A stretch of DNA of 30,241 nucleotides from Christensenella sp. UBA1385 (lineage in GTDB: Bacteria; Bacillota; Clostridia; Christensenellales; Aristaeellaceae). The translations under genes were made by a program, and so were the position numbers. The stretch is from assembly GCA_002305755.1 (NCBI GenBank), contig DBQV01000062.1:3097-33337 (forward strand), written 5' to 3'. The notes below the pieces were generated by a model. That model ran no database searches, was not told the origin of the DNA, and saw nothing but the letters and a program-made list of their open reading frames with translations. Below are positions 1 to 7,194 of this stretch, in pieces (the stretch's first letter is position 1; every line of letters begins with the position of its first letter).

Positions 1-1
1 G

Positions 2-2083
2 CGCGCGCGGGATCTGGTGGCCCGCATGACGGTGCAGGAGGCGGCCGATCAGCTCTGCTTCAACGCGCCCGCCATCCCCCGCCTGGGCGTGAAAGCCTAC
101 AACTGGTGGAACGAGGCGCAGCACGGCGTGGCGCGCTGCGGACTGGCCACCGTGTTCCCGCAGGCCATTGGCCTTGCGGCCACCTTCGATGCCGAAGCGA
201 TGCAGAAAACGGCGGAGATCATTTCCACCGAGGGGCGCGCCAAGTTCAACGCCTTTCAGCAGGAGGGGGATTACGGCATCTACAAGGGGCTGACCTATTG
301 GAGCCCCAACATCAATATCTTCCGTGATCCCAGGTGGGGCCGTGGACAGGAAACCTACGGGGAAGATCCCTATCTCACCTCGCGCATGGGCGTGGCCTTT
401 GTGAAGGGCCTGCAGGGAGACGATCCCCGCTATCTGAAGGCCGCGGGCTGCGCCAAGCACTTTGCTGTGCACTCCGGCCCCGAGGCCCTGCGGCACGAGT
501 TTGACGCCGTCGCCTCGCCCCGGGATATGGCGGAGACCTACCTGCCCGCCTTTGAGGCCCTCTGTAAAGAGGCGAAGGTCGAAGGTTTCATGGGGGCGTA
601 TAACCGCACCAACGGCGAGCCCTGCTGCGCCAGCCCTGCGCTGCTTGGCAGGACGCTGCGCGAGGCGTGGGGATTTGATGGCTACACGGTGAGCGACTGC
701 TGGGCGCTGGCGGATTTCCACCTGCATCATGCCATCACCCCCGCCGCGCCCGAATCCGCCGCGCTGGCGCTGCGGAACGGCTGCAACCTCAACTGCGGCA
801 ATACCTACCGGCAGCTGATCCCGGCGCTTGAAAAGGGGCTCATTACCGAGGACCTGATCCGGGAGAACTGCGTGCGCGCCATGACCACGCGCATGCGCCT
901 GGGTCTGTTTGACAAGTGCACTCCCTGGGACGGCCTGGGCTATGAATCGGTAGATACGGAAGAGCACAGGGCCTTTAACCTGGAGATGGCGAGGAAGTCG
1001 CTGGTGCTGCTGAAAAATGACGGACTGCTGCCGCTGGATGGGAGCAAGATCAGGCGTCTGGCCGTCATCGGCCCCAACGCGGATAGCAATGCAGCGCTGC
1101 TGGGCAACTACCACGGGCATTACGGCGCGGCTGTGACCGTGCTGGAGGGGCTGGAAAGGTCGCTGCCGGGGGCCGACATCCTCCGTTCCCGCGGCTGCCA
1201 CTTGTGGAAGGATGAGGGGGAGAGCCCCGGCTATGCGGGCGACGGCCTCAGCGACGCGGTGGCGGTGGCCCGCCGCGCGGATGCGGTGGTGCTCTGTGTG
1301 GGTCTGGACGAGAGCATCGAGGGAGAGGAAATGACGGGCAGCGGGGGGAAGTGGACGGGCGACAAAGCCGACCTGTTGCTGCCCGAGTGTCAGAGGCTGC
1401 TGATGGAGCGCGTGCTTCAGCTCGGAAAACCGACTGTGATCGTGAACATGACCGGCAGCGCCGTCGATCTTGGCCCCGCTGGGGAGCGGGCCAACGCCAT
1501 TGTGCAGGCCTTCTATCCGGGGGCGCAGGGCGGTCAGGCCGTGGCCGATCTGCTGCTGGGCCGTTTCAGCCCCGCAGGCAGACTGCCTGTCACCTTCTAT
1601 CACAGCAGCGACCCGCTGCCCGCCTTCACCGACTACAGCATGGAGGGGCGCACCTACAGGTACTTTGCCGGCAAGCCCCTGTATCCTTTCGGCTATGGGC
1701 TTTCCTACACAAGCTTCGTATACAGCGGCCTCCGGGTCCATTCCGCCGCTCCCGGCGAAACCCTGCGCGGCAGCGTGCGCGTGCGCAATGCCGGGGACCG
1801 GGACGGCGATGAGGTGGTGCAGGTCTATCTGCGCCACGACAGGCCTTCCGTGCGCGTGCCGCGCTTTCGGCTTTCGCACTTTGCGCGCATCCACCTGAAG
1901 GCGGGAGAGGAAAGGGAACACAGCTTTGAGCTGCCAGCGCAGGCGCTATCTCTGGTCGCCGACGACGGGAGCCTTTTCTATGAACATGGACCGATCAGCG
2001 TTTTCGCGGGCGGCAGCCTGCCGGATGAGCGGTCGGCCGAGCTGCTGGGGCGCGCGCCGCTAAGCGTTGAGCTGATGCTGTAA
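2..2083 (+). CDS. Glycoside hydrolase family 3 (beta-glucosidase/xylosidase type), 5' end cut by the window
   Basis: Exo-acting beta-glycosidase that would remove terminal glucose, xylose or a related sugar from oligosaccharides. The frame is open to the left edge and reads RARDLVARMTVQEAADQL, the usual start region of the GH3 catalytic barrel, so a few N-terminal residues lie outside the window; the GTG at 17 is probably internal. Counting from that GTG, the retaining nucleophile is Asp227 in the conserved VSDCWAL motif. The second alpha/beta domain follows (LVLLKNDGLLPL, then IVQAFYPGAQGGQAVADLLLG). A fibronectin-III-like C-terminal domain occupies about residues 570-680. No signal peptide can be judged because the start is missing, but the context suggests a cytoplasmic enzyme. 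A GNAT gene follows 19 nt downstream. Family is certain; sugar specificity (glucoside, xyloside or arabinoside) is not readable from sequence. Confidence 0.93.
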   Translation, partial: RARDLVARMTVQEAADQLCFNAPAIPRLGVKAYNWWNEAQHGVARCGLATVFPQAIGLAATFDAEAMQKTAEIISTEGRAKFNAFQQEGDYGIYKGLTYWSPNINIFRDPRWGRGQETYGEDPYLTSRMGVAFVKGLQGDDPRYLKAAGCAKHFAVHSGPEALRHEFDAVASPRDMAETYLPAFEALCKEAKVEGFMGAYNRTNGEPCCASPALLGRTLREAWGFDGYTVSDCWALADFHLHHAITPAAPESAALALRNGCNLNCGNTYRQLIPALEKGLITEDLIRENCVRAMTTRMRLGLFDKCTPWDGLGYESVDTEEHRAFNLEMARKSLVLLKNDGLLPLDGSKIRRLAVIGPNADSNAALLGNYHGHYGAAVTVLEGLERSLPGADILRSRGCHLWKDEGESPGYAGDGLSDAVAVARRADAVVLCVGLDESIEGEEMTGSGGKWTGDKADLLLPECQRLLMERVLQLGKPTVIVNMTGSAVDLGPAGERANAIVQAFYPGAQGGQAVADLLLGRFSPAGRLPVTFYHSSDPLPAFTDYSMEGRTYRYFAGKPLYPFGYGLSYTSFVYSGLRVHSAAPGETLRGSVRVRNAGDRDGDEVVQVYLRHDRPSVRVPRFRLSHFARIHLKAGEEREHSFELPAQALSLVADDGSLFYEHGPISVFAGGSLPDERSAELLGRAPLSVELML

Positions 2084-2102
2084 GGCAGACGGACAAGGAG
2101 AA

Positions 2103-2723
2103 ATGCAATTGAGCCATCGTGAGTTTCGCCCGGAAAAGCCTTCGGATTGGGACGCGGTAGAGCATCTGACGCGCGAGGCCTTTTGGAATGTATATCGCCC
2201 GGGCTGCTTTGAACACTATCTGCTGCATATTCTTCGCGGCAGCGAGAGCGTTGTCGAGGCGCTCAATGAGCTGTGCCTTGAAGATGGCGCGCTCTGCGGG
2301 CAGATTTTCTATACCCGCTCACAGCTTCTGCGGCAGACGGGAGGCGCGTTGGCGCTGCTTACCTTTGGCCCTGTCAGCGTACACCCGGACCATCAGCGCA
2401 GGGGGATAGGCACCGAACTGATCCGCCGCACCATGGCCCGCGCCCGCACCATGGGCTTCCCCGGCGCCGTCATCACGGGCGATCCCGCCTACTATCGCCG
2501 TTTCGGCTTTCGTGCGGCGGCGGATTTCGGCATCATCATGGAGGATGGTTCCTCCTTTCCCGAGCTGATGGCCTGTGAACTGATTCCGGGCGGCCTTGGA
2601 AGCGCGGGCGGACGCATCCGCTTCTGCCCTGAATTCGAAAGCGTCGATGAGAGCGCACTGCTTGATTTTGACAGCCGTTTCCCGCCAAAACAGCGACTGA
2701 AGCTGCCGGGTCAACTGATCTGA
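2103..2723 (+). CDS. GNAT-family N-acetyltransferase
   Basis: Predicted cytoplasmic acetyl-CoA-dependent N-acetyltransferase of 206 residues, resembling the YhbS-like group. The fold signature is clear: strand beta4 (LTFGPVSVHPDHQ) is followed by the acetyl-CoA pyrophosphate-binding loop QRRGIG at residues 98-103 and the helix after it. The later motif GDPAYYRRFGF (about residues 145-155) is typical of this group. The ATG at 2103 is preceded by AAGGAG. The gene follows the GH3 gene closely and could be co-transcribed with it, but nothing suggests a shared pathway, and the substrate (small molecule or protein) cannot be predicted. No terminator is obvious before the tRNA promoter downstream. 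Confidence 0.85.
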   Translation: MQLSHREFRPEKPSDWDAVEHLTREAFWNVYRPGCFEHYLLHILRGSESVVEALNELCLEDGALCGQIFYTRSQLLRQTGGALALLTFGPVSVHPDHQRRGIGTELIRRTMARARTMGFPGAVITGDPAYYRRFGFRAAADFGIIMEDGSSFPELMACELIPGGLGSAGGRIRFCPEFESVDESALLDFDSRFPPKQRLKLPGQLI

Positions 2724-2757
2724 CGCTCTGAGCTCTGACCGCTGGCGGCCTGCGCCG

Positions 2758-2786
2758 TTGACAGGGGTGAATGCTTGTGCTACACT
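2758..2786 (+). promoter_or_regulatory. Sigma70-type promoter of the tRNA-Arg gene
   Basis: A consensus -35 TTGACA (2758-2763), a 17-nt spacer and a -10 TACACT (2781-2786). Transcription should start near 2793, about 30 nt before the mature tRNA. Spacing and placement make this one of the clearest promoters in the window. Confidence 0.8.
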
Positions 2787-2791
2787 TGCGA

Positions 2792-2819
2792 AGCCTTGAA
2801 AACGCTGTGTTTTCAGGCT
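2792..2819 (+). other. Hairpin in the tRNA precursor leader
   Basis: An inverted repeat pairs TGAAAAC (2797-2803) with GTTTTCA (2809-2815) around a 5-nt loop. After one bulged T the pairing continues as AGCC/GGCT. It sits between the predicted transcription start and the tRNA 5' end, so it would lie in the 5' leader removed by RNase P. It has no U tract and is therefore not a terminator. Confidence 0.55.
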
Positions 2820-2823
2820 GCGC

Positions 2824-2900
2824 GCGCCCGTAGCGCAGTTGGATAGCGTGTCAGACTCCGACTCTGAAGGCCGTGGGTTCGAATCCCGCCGGGCGTACCA
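2824..2900 (+). tRNA. tRNA-Arg (anticodon CCG)
   Basis: A complete cloverleaf can be drawn by hand. The acceptor stem 2824-2830 pairs with 2890-2896. The D stem is 2833-2836/2846-2849. The anticodon stem TCAGA/TCTGA flanks the loop CTCCGAC with anticodon CCG at 2858-2860, reading the CGG arginine codon. The variable loop is 5 nt and the T arm has loop TTCGAAT. The discriminator is A and CCA is encoded. It stands alone with its own promoter and terminator. A CGG-reading tRNA fits the GC-rich codon use of the surrounding genes. Confidence 0.95.
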
Positions 2901-2904
2901 CATG

Positions 2905-2938
2905 ACAAAGGGCTTGCGTTATAGCCCTTTGTTTTTTT
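2905..2938 (+). terminator. Rho-independent terminator after tRNA-Arg
   Basis: A 10-bp perfect stem, ACAAAGGGCT (2905-2914) with AGCCCTTTGT (2923-2932), encloses an 8-nt loop and is followed directly by a run of T residues (2932-2938). This is a textbook intrinsic terminator for the rightward tRNA transcript. Confidence 0.9.
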
Positions 2939-3092
2939 GCTGTTTTGCATGATTTGATACTGAACAAAAATTTTGGCGCACAGATAGACGAAGGATTTTT
3001 CGCTTTTGCCAGGTCGAGCGAAGGAGACATAGCAACGCTGCGCTGACTGAGCGAGGCAACGCAATAACAGAAAAGAAGAGCCTGTCAAAGCA

Positions 3093-3881
3093 CTAAGGTT
3101 TTAGTTCGGTATGACGTTGTTTTTCTCCGCGCAGCTCACTGATGGCCTTGGCGCCAAGGGACAGGAGGCCGATGTCGCTGCTGCACATGTTCAGCGTCAT
3201 GCCCTTGTGCAGCCAGGGCTTCAAAGCCTCCGCTCCGCCGAAGTGCACGCCGCTCCATTTTCCGTGGGCAGCTGCGGATTCAACCACGCGTTCGAAGGCG
3301 GCCGTCATGCGCGGGTGGCCGTACTGGCCAAGCATCCCAAAGTCCTGGCTCATATCGTTCGGGCCGATCAGCGCAGCGTCGATGCCGGGCACCGCCAGAA
3401 TCTCGTCGATGTGCTCCACCCCCGCCTGGGATTCGATCTGGCACATCATCACCGTCTCTTCATTCGCCTGGGCCATATATTCCGGTCCGTTCACCTTGCG
3501 GAAATCCGTGTGCGGCCTGGACAGGGAAACGCCACGGTGGCCCATAGGGGCGTACTTGGCATAGTCCACCAGCTGGCGGGCCTGCTGTGCGCTCTCCGTA
3601 TTGGGCAGCAGCAGGCCTGATGCGCCCATTTCCATATAATGAAGCACGTGTTCGCGTCGGATCTCCGGGATGCGCACCAGCACAGGCATATCAAAGCCCC
3701 TTCCGGCGCCGATCATTTCCGCCGTCTCTCTGGTGGTGAAGGAACCATGCTCGCAATCCACCATACAGAAGTCAAAGCCGCAGTTTTTCAGGATCCTGAC
3801 CAGATCCGGGCTGGCAAAGGCGGTGATCATGGTTCCCAGAAGCTGTTCTCCCGCCCTCAGGCGCTGTTTGATGCCGTTCAT
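3093..3881 (-). CDS. HpcH/HpaI-family aldolase (2-keto-3-deoxy-sugar acid aldolase type)
   Basis: Class II (metal-dependent) pyruvate-type aldolase of 262 residues. It would cleave a 2-keto-3-deoxy acid, such as a KDG- or KDGlucarate-like compound, into pyruvate and an aldehyde. The family's active-site positions are all present: His45 in VDCEHG, Arg70 in VRIP, Glu150 in QIES and Asp176 in GPNDMS. The start at 3881 is chosen because AAGGAGG lies 8 nt upstream; the longer upstream frame would place that ribosome binding site inside the gene. The ribosome binding site overlaps the stop codon of the upstream PfkB kinase gene, 14 nt away, so the two are translationally coupled. Kinase plus aldolase suggests an Entner-Doudoroff-like or uronate branch, but the exact substrate is inference. 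Confidence 0.88.
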   Translation of the reverse strand: MNGIKQRLRAGEQLLGTMITAFASPDLVRILKNCGFDFCMVDCEHGSFTTRETAEMIGAGRGFDMPVLVRIPEIRREHVLHYMEMGASGLLLPNTESAQQARQLVDYAKYAPMGHRGVSLSRPHTDFRKVNGPEYMAQANEETVMMCQIESQAGVEHIDEILAVPGIDAALIGPNDMSQDFGMLGQYGHPRMTAAFERVVESAAAHGKWSGVHFGGAEALKPWLHKGMTLNMCSSDIGLLSLGAKAISELRGEKQRHTELKP

Positions 3882-3895
3882 TGTGTTATCCTCCT

Positions 3896-4900
3896 TCATG
3901 CAATGTGTGACAACGCGATTTCGTGTATGCGGGATGCCCCGGAACTCACCAGGGCATCTGCCTCTTCTCTGGTGGGCAGCGCCATGCCGATGCTGCCGCG
4001 CCTGGTCACAGTCAGTGCTCCGACGGCGTTGCAGAACATGGCCAGCCTGTCTGTATCCATCCCTTCGCGGATGCCGACGCACAAAGCGGCGGCAAAGGCA
4101 TCCCCGGCGCCCGTCGGATCAAGTTCCTGCACAAGGACGGCGTCGGCGAGCACGGCGCGATCCTCCACGCACACCAGCGCGCCGTTTTTGTCCATGGTCA
4201 GGGCGACCGCGCGGGGCCCCATGTCCCGCAGGGCGCGCACCACATCGCCGGGGGTGTCTTTCCCGGTCAGCAGACGCCCCTCATCCAGCGTGGGCGCGAT
4301 GATGTCCGCCCGGCGCACTATCTCCAGCAGGCGCTTTTTCGCCTGCTCGTCTCGGAACATTTCCCGCCGGATGTTGGGATCAAAGGACAGGAGCACGCCG
4401 TGCTTTTTGGCCAGCTCCGCCGCCTTCATGCAGGCACCACGGATGCTTTCGTTCAGCTCCAGCAGCATGCCGGGAAAGTGAAGCGCAAAGGCCCGGGAAA
4501 CCAGGCCCTCATCCACCTCTTCGGCGCGGAGCCGGCTTCCCACGGAATCGCTGCGGTAATACTGATAGTTCCGTCCCGACTGCGTGTACTCGATGAACGC
4601 AAGGCCGATGGCGCCGTCATCTGACACCGTGATGGCGTGCGTATCGACGCCCTCCTGCTCCAGCGCTTCAGTCACCAGACGGCTCAGGGGATCGCGCCCC
4701 ACCTTGCCGATGAAGCCCACCGGCGCGCCCAGCCTGGCGGCGGCGCAGGCAAAGATGCCCGCAGAGCCACTGGCCGTCTTCAAAACAGGGCCGGGATCCC
4801 GGATGCGCATGTGCTCCCGGGCGGGGATCAGGTCGACCAGCAGCTCTCCCAAAGCCAGAATGCTTCCCTGCGGGTTTGCCGTGCGTGAAACCAAGTCCAT
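3896..4900 (-). CDS. PfkB-family sugar kinase (fructokinase / 2-keto-3-deoxygluconate kinase type)
   Basis: ATP-dependent sugar kinase of 334 residues in the ribokinase/PfkB fold. The second PfkB signature DPTGAGDAFAAAL is at about residues 261-273, with the catalytic base Asp267 in GAGD. The N-terminal signature region (ASGSAGIFACAAARLGA, then GKVGRDPLSRL) is present, and SFDPNIRREMF (172-182) is typical of fructokinase and KDG kinases. The ATG at 4900 follows a purine-rich AGAGAGGAAA. The upstream in-frame extension to 5023 would cross the divergent promoter region and is not supported. The gene is first of a two-gene leftward operon with the HpcH/HpaI aldolase and is divergent from the LacI-family gene, a likely regulator. 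Whether it phosphorylates fructose, KDG or another acid sugar cannot be decided here. Confidence 0.88.
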   Translation of the reverse strand: MDLVSRTANPQGSILALGELLVDLIPAREHMRIRDPGPVLKTASGSAGIFACAAARLGAPVGFIGKVGRDPLSRLVTEALEQEGVDTHAITVSDDGAIGLAFIEYTQSGRNYQYYRSDSVGSRLRAEEVDEGLVSRAFALHFPGMLLELNESIRGACMKAAELAKKHGVLLSFDPNIRREMFRDEQAKKRLLEIVRRADIIAPTLDEGRLLTGKDTPGDVVRALRDMGPRAVALTMDKNGALVCVEDRAVLADAVLVQELDPTGAGDAFAAALCVGIREGMDTDRLAMFCNAVGALTVTRRGSIGMALPTREEADALVSSGASRIHEIALSHIA

Positions 4901-4925
4901 TTCTGTTTCCTCTCTTTTCCAAGAT

Positions 4926-4946
4926 CTGCCCGATTTGACAGGGCAG
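4926..4946. promoter_or_regulatory. Candidate operator: CTGCCC-N9-GGGCAG inverted repeat
   Basis: Perfect 6-bp arms (4926-4931 and 4941-4946) with a 9-nt spacer that contains the -35 element of the rightward regulator promoter. A LacI-family protein bound here would occlude its own promoter and could act on the divergent kinase/aldolase pair. The arms are short and the spacer is longer than in classic LacI-family operators, so this is a candidate only. Confidence 0.35.
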
Positions 4947-4962
4947 GGAAAACGAATAAAAT
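4935..4962 (+). promoter_or_regulatory. Sigma70-type promoter of the LacI-family gene
   Basis: -35 TTGACA (4935-4940), a 16-nt spacer and -10 TAAAAT (4957-4962). Predicted start near 4969 gives a leader of about 35 nt before the ATG at 5004. Confidence 0.65.
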
Positions 4963-5003
4963 AAAAACAAAGCAAATCAAGTAATGCCGGATGGAGATAA
5001 TAG

Positions 5004-6071
5004 ATGAAAAAAGCCACGTCCACGGATGTTGCCAGGCTGGCGGGAGTATCTCAGACCACGGTGTCCCTGGTGATGGGCGGCAAGCTGAACATTCCCGTCA
5101 GTGAAGAAACCAGGGAGCGGGTCGCGCGGGCCGCCCGGGAGCTGAACTACCAGCCTCCCGTCTACCGCAAAAAGCAAAGCCGGGGCGAGGGAAGACGCAT
5201 GCTGCTTCTGCTGGTCCCCACGCTGACCAATCATTACTATACGGACCTGGCCCGCATTGTGGAGGACTGCGCGGAGACCAAAGGATTTCAGGCGGTCATC
5301 TGCAATACCTTCCGCCGCCCCGAGCTGGAAAGGCAGTATCTGGAAACCTTTGCGGACGGACTGGCAGGCGGCATCATCTATACCTTTCTGCCCAGCTTTC
5401 CGACGCAGACAGAGCTGCTGGCCCGCCGCGTTCCCACGGTGATCATCGGGGAAAAGCAGAGCAGTCTGCGCATTTGCTCCATCGAGCTGAGCAACGAGGT
5501 GGCAGGCGCCATGCTGGCTGAACACCTGTACGAGCTGGGCCATCGGAAGATGGTGTTCATTTCCACCCCCTTCAACCAGCTCACGCTGGCCCGCGGCCAG
5601 CGCCTTCAGGGGATCAGGTGGCAGCTGGGTCAATTCGGGCTGAAGGATGCCTTGGAGGTCCTGGCGGCGGAAAACGTCAAAGAAGAGGACAGGCTTGACG
5701 ATATGCCCTATGAGTATTCCATAGGGCGGTCCCTGACAGCCGGGCTGCTGAACCGCGGCACGGAAGCTACCGCGCTGATCGGCGTGAATGACATGACGGC
5801 TTTTGGTATCCTGGATGAGCTGGATGCCCGCGGGCTTCGGGTGCCGGAGAATTTCTCGGTGTGCGGGTTCGACAATGTGTTTCACTCGCGGCTTGCCGCC
5901 CTGGGGCTGACCACCATCGACCATCAGATGCGCGTGCGCTGCCAGGAAGCGGTCAGCATGATCCAGGCACAGCTGAACGGCAGCCAGATGCCGATGCTTC
6001 ACAAGATCGAGTACTCTCCGCATCTGGTGGTGCGGCGTTCCAGCGGTCCGGCTCCGTCGGCGGCAGGGTGA
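5004..6071 (+). CDS. LacI/GalR-family transcriptional regulator
   Basis: Sugar-responsive DNA-binding repressor of 355 residues. The N-terminal helix-turn-helix and hinge helix are clear (STDVARLAGVSQTTVSLVMG, then VSEETRERVARAARELNYQP, residues 6-54). A periplasmic-binding-protein-like effector domain follows, with the usual landmarks LVPTLTNHYYTDLARIVEDCAE, GVNDMTAFGILDELDARGLRVPE and SVCGFDN. The ATG at 5004 has GGAGA upstream. It is divergent from the PfkB kinase and convergent with the large leftward operon. It most likely controls the kinase/aldolase pair, and possibly the neighbouring operons, through an operator in 4901-5003. Its last 39 codons overlap the 3' end of the opposite Gfo/Idh gene; the overlapped LacI residues look family-like, so this reading frame is the conserved one. 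Confidence 0.92.
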   Translation: MKKATSTDVARLAGVSQTTVSLVMGGKLNIPVSEETRERVARAARELNYQPPVYRKKQSRGEGRRMLLLLVPTLTNHYYTDLARIVEDCAETKGFQAVICNTFRRPELERQYLETFADGLAGGIIYTFLPSFPTQTELLARRVPTVIIGEKQSSLRICSIELSNEVAGAMLAEHLYELGHRKMVFISTPFNQLTLARGQRLQGIRWQLGQFGLKDALEVLAAENVKEEDRLDDMPYEYSIGRSLTAGLLNRGTEATALIGVNDMTAFGILDELDARGLRVPENFSVCGFDNVFHSRLAALGLTTIDHQMRVRCQEAVSMIQAQLNGSQMPMLHKIEYSPHLVVRRSSGPAPSAAG

Positions 6072-7194
6072 CCGCCCTTCCGGTTTCATACGCCGTGAGC
6101 GCTGCTGTCAGCAGCTCATGGCTTTTTCTCGCCTCTCGCGGCGTCAGGCAGCCGAAGGGGCAGGGCAGGCCCCTGAGCTCACTGACATAGGCGGCGAGCA
6201 TCTGCAGCAGTGAGTCTGAAAAGCCAAACTCAAAGATACCGCCCGTGATGACGGGATAGAGCGTCTTCTGCCCGACGGGCAGCCTGGCCCAGGCCTGTTC
6301 CTGCCCGTGGGATACCGTGTAGCGCAGGGCGTTGGGATCATCCGTGGAGAACCTGGCGGACATCTCCATGCCATAGATCTCATATTCCACGGTATTGGCG
6401 CAGCCCGGGGCCATGCGCTTCATCTCGAAGGCCATGGGGAAGCGGTCGCCGGCGGGGTTTTCTCCCTCGCACAGCAGAAGGGCGTTATCCCAGGTTTCAC
6501 AGGGCTTCCATTCGCCGGTCGCGGCATCCCGCCGCGCCCTGACCAGGTTTGCCAGCACCGCGCTGACGGTCCTTGGCATCAGACCCAGACGGAAGGGAAG
6601 ATGCAGCGCATGGATGCCCAGATCTCCCATACATCCGTATGCGCCGTTGGCGGCCACGGTCCGCTTCCAGTTGATGGGCTTGTTGATATCCATGTCGGAG
6701 GAATGTTTGACGGCCGATCTGACCTCGATGATCTTGCCGAACCTTCCCTCGCGATACCAGGAGACCATCTGCTGCACGGCGGGATAATAGGGAAACTCGC
6801 TGGTGCAGCGCACGAAGGCATCCGGATTTTCGGCCATAGCCTGCTCGATCTCGAGGCAAGCCGCCTGATCCATCCCGAAGGGCTTTTCACCCAGCAGATG
6901 TTTGCCCGCCCTGATCACGTCGCCGTACACCTTGGCGTGCAGAAAGTGCGGCACCGCACAATACACGGCCTCCACCTCGGGGCTTTCAAGCATCTCCCGG
7001 TGATCCCGATAGAAATACCGGGTGTCCGGGTCTTGACGGAACCAGTTCAGGTTTTCCTCAACGGTATCGCAGGCCGCGATGATCCGGGGCCTGGGGATGC
7101 CGCCCTTCAGGTGGAGCCACCGAAGGGAGGCACTGGCAAACTCACGGCCCATCAGCCCGCAACCGATCACGCCGAAATCAATGGTTTCCTTCAT
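5953..7194 (-). CDS. Gfo/Idh/MocA-family oxidoreductase with an antisense-derived C-terminal tail
   Basis: NAD(P)-dependent sugar or polyol dehydrogenase of 413 residues. The Rossmann motif is VIGCGLMG (9-16). The EKPFG motif (103-107) carries the family's conserved lysine. The catalytic-helix region reads CMGDLGIHALHLP. The core ends near YETGRAVTLP; the residues after it have no family-like features and lie antisense to the lacI 3' end, so the tail looks like read-out into the neighbour. The ATG at 7194 overlaps the stop of the upstream aminotransferase-like gene in ATGA, and AAGGAGG lies 10 nt upstream, so translation is coupled. It is the last gene of the leftward six-gene operon. Substrate unknown; oxidation of a sugar hydroxyl before transamination is a plausible role. 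Confidence 0.88.
   Translation of the reverse strand: MKETIDFGVIGCGLMGREFASASLRWLHLKGGIPRPRIIAACDTVEENLNWFRQDPDTRYFYRDHREMLESPEVEAVYCAVPHFLHAKVYGDVIRAGKHLLGEKPFGMDQAACLEIEQAMAENPDAFVRCTSEFPYYPAVQQMVSWYREGRFGKIIEVRSAVKHSSDMDINKPINWKRTVAANGAYGCMGDLGIHALHLPFRLGLMPRTVSAVLANLVRARRDAATGEWKPCETWDNALLLCEGENPAGDRFPMAFEMKRMAPGCANTVEYEIYGMEMSARFSTDDPNALRYTVSHGQEQAWARLPVGQKTLYPVITGGIFEFGFSDSLLQMLAAYVSELRGLPCPFGCLTPREARKSHELLTAALTAYETGRAVTLPPTEPDRWNAAPPDAESTRSCEASASGCRSAVPGSC

Noticed and set aside
2319..2903. Minus-strand reading frame of 194 codons, beginning RRDSNPRPSESES
   Set aside because: This is the well-known false translation of a reverse-complemented tRNA gene, extended across the GNAT gene. 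The tRNA and GNAT calls explain the sequence.
2813..3088. Minus-strand reading frame of 91 codons ending GGIRTHGLQSRSLTRYP
   Set aside because: Again a spurious tRNA translation commonly seen in databases; no ribosome binding site and it crosses the tRNA terminator.
2824..3092. tRNA-Arg as attachment site of an integrated element
   Set aside because: No integrase, excisionase or second copy of the tRNA 3' end was found in the window; downstream genes look like an ordinary sugar locus.
3882..4082. N-terminal extension of the HpcH/HpaI aldolase to 4082
   Set aside because: The extension overlaps the kinase gene and puts the clear AAGGAGG inside the coding region; the family N-terminus matches the start at 3881.
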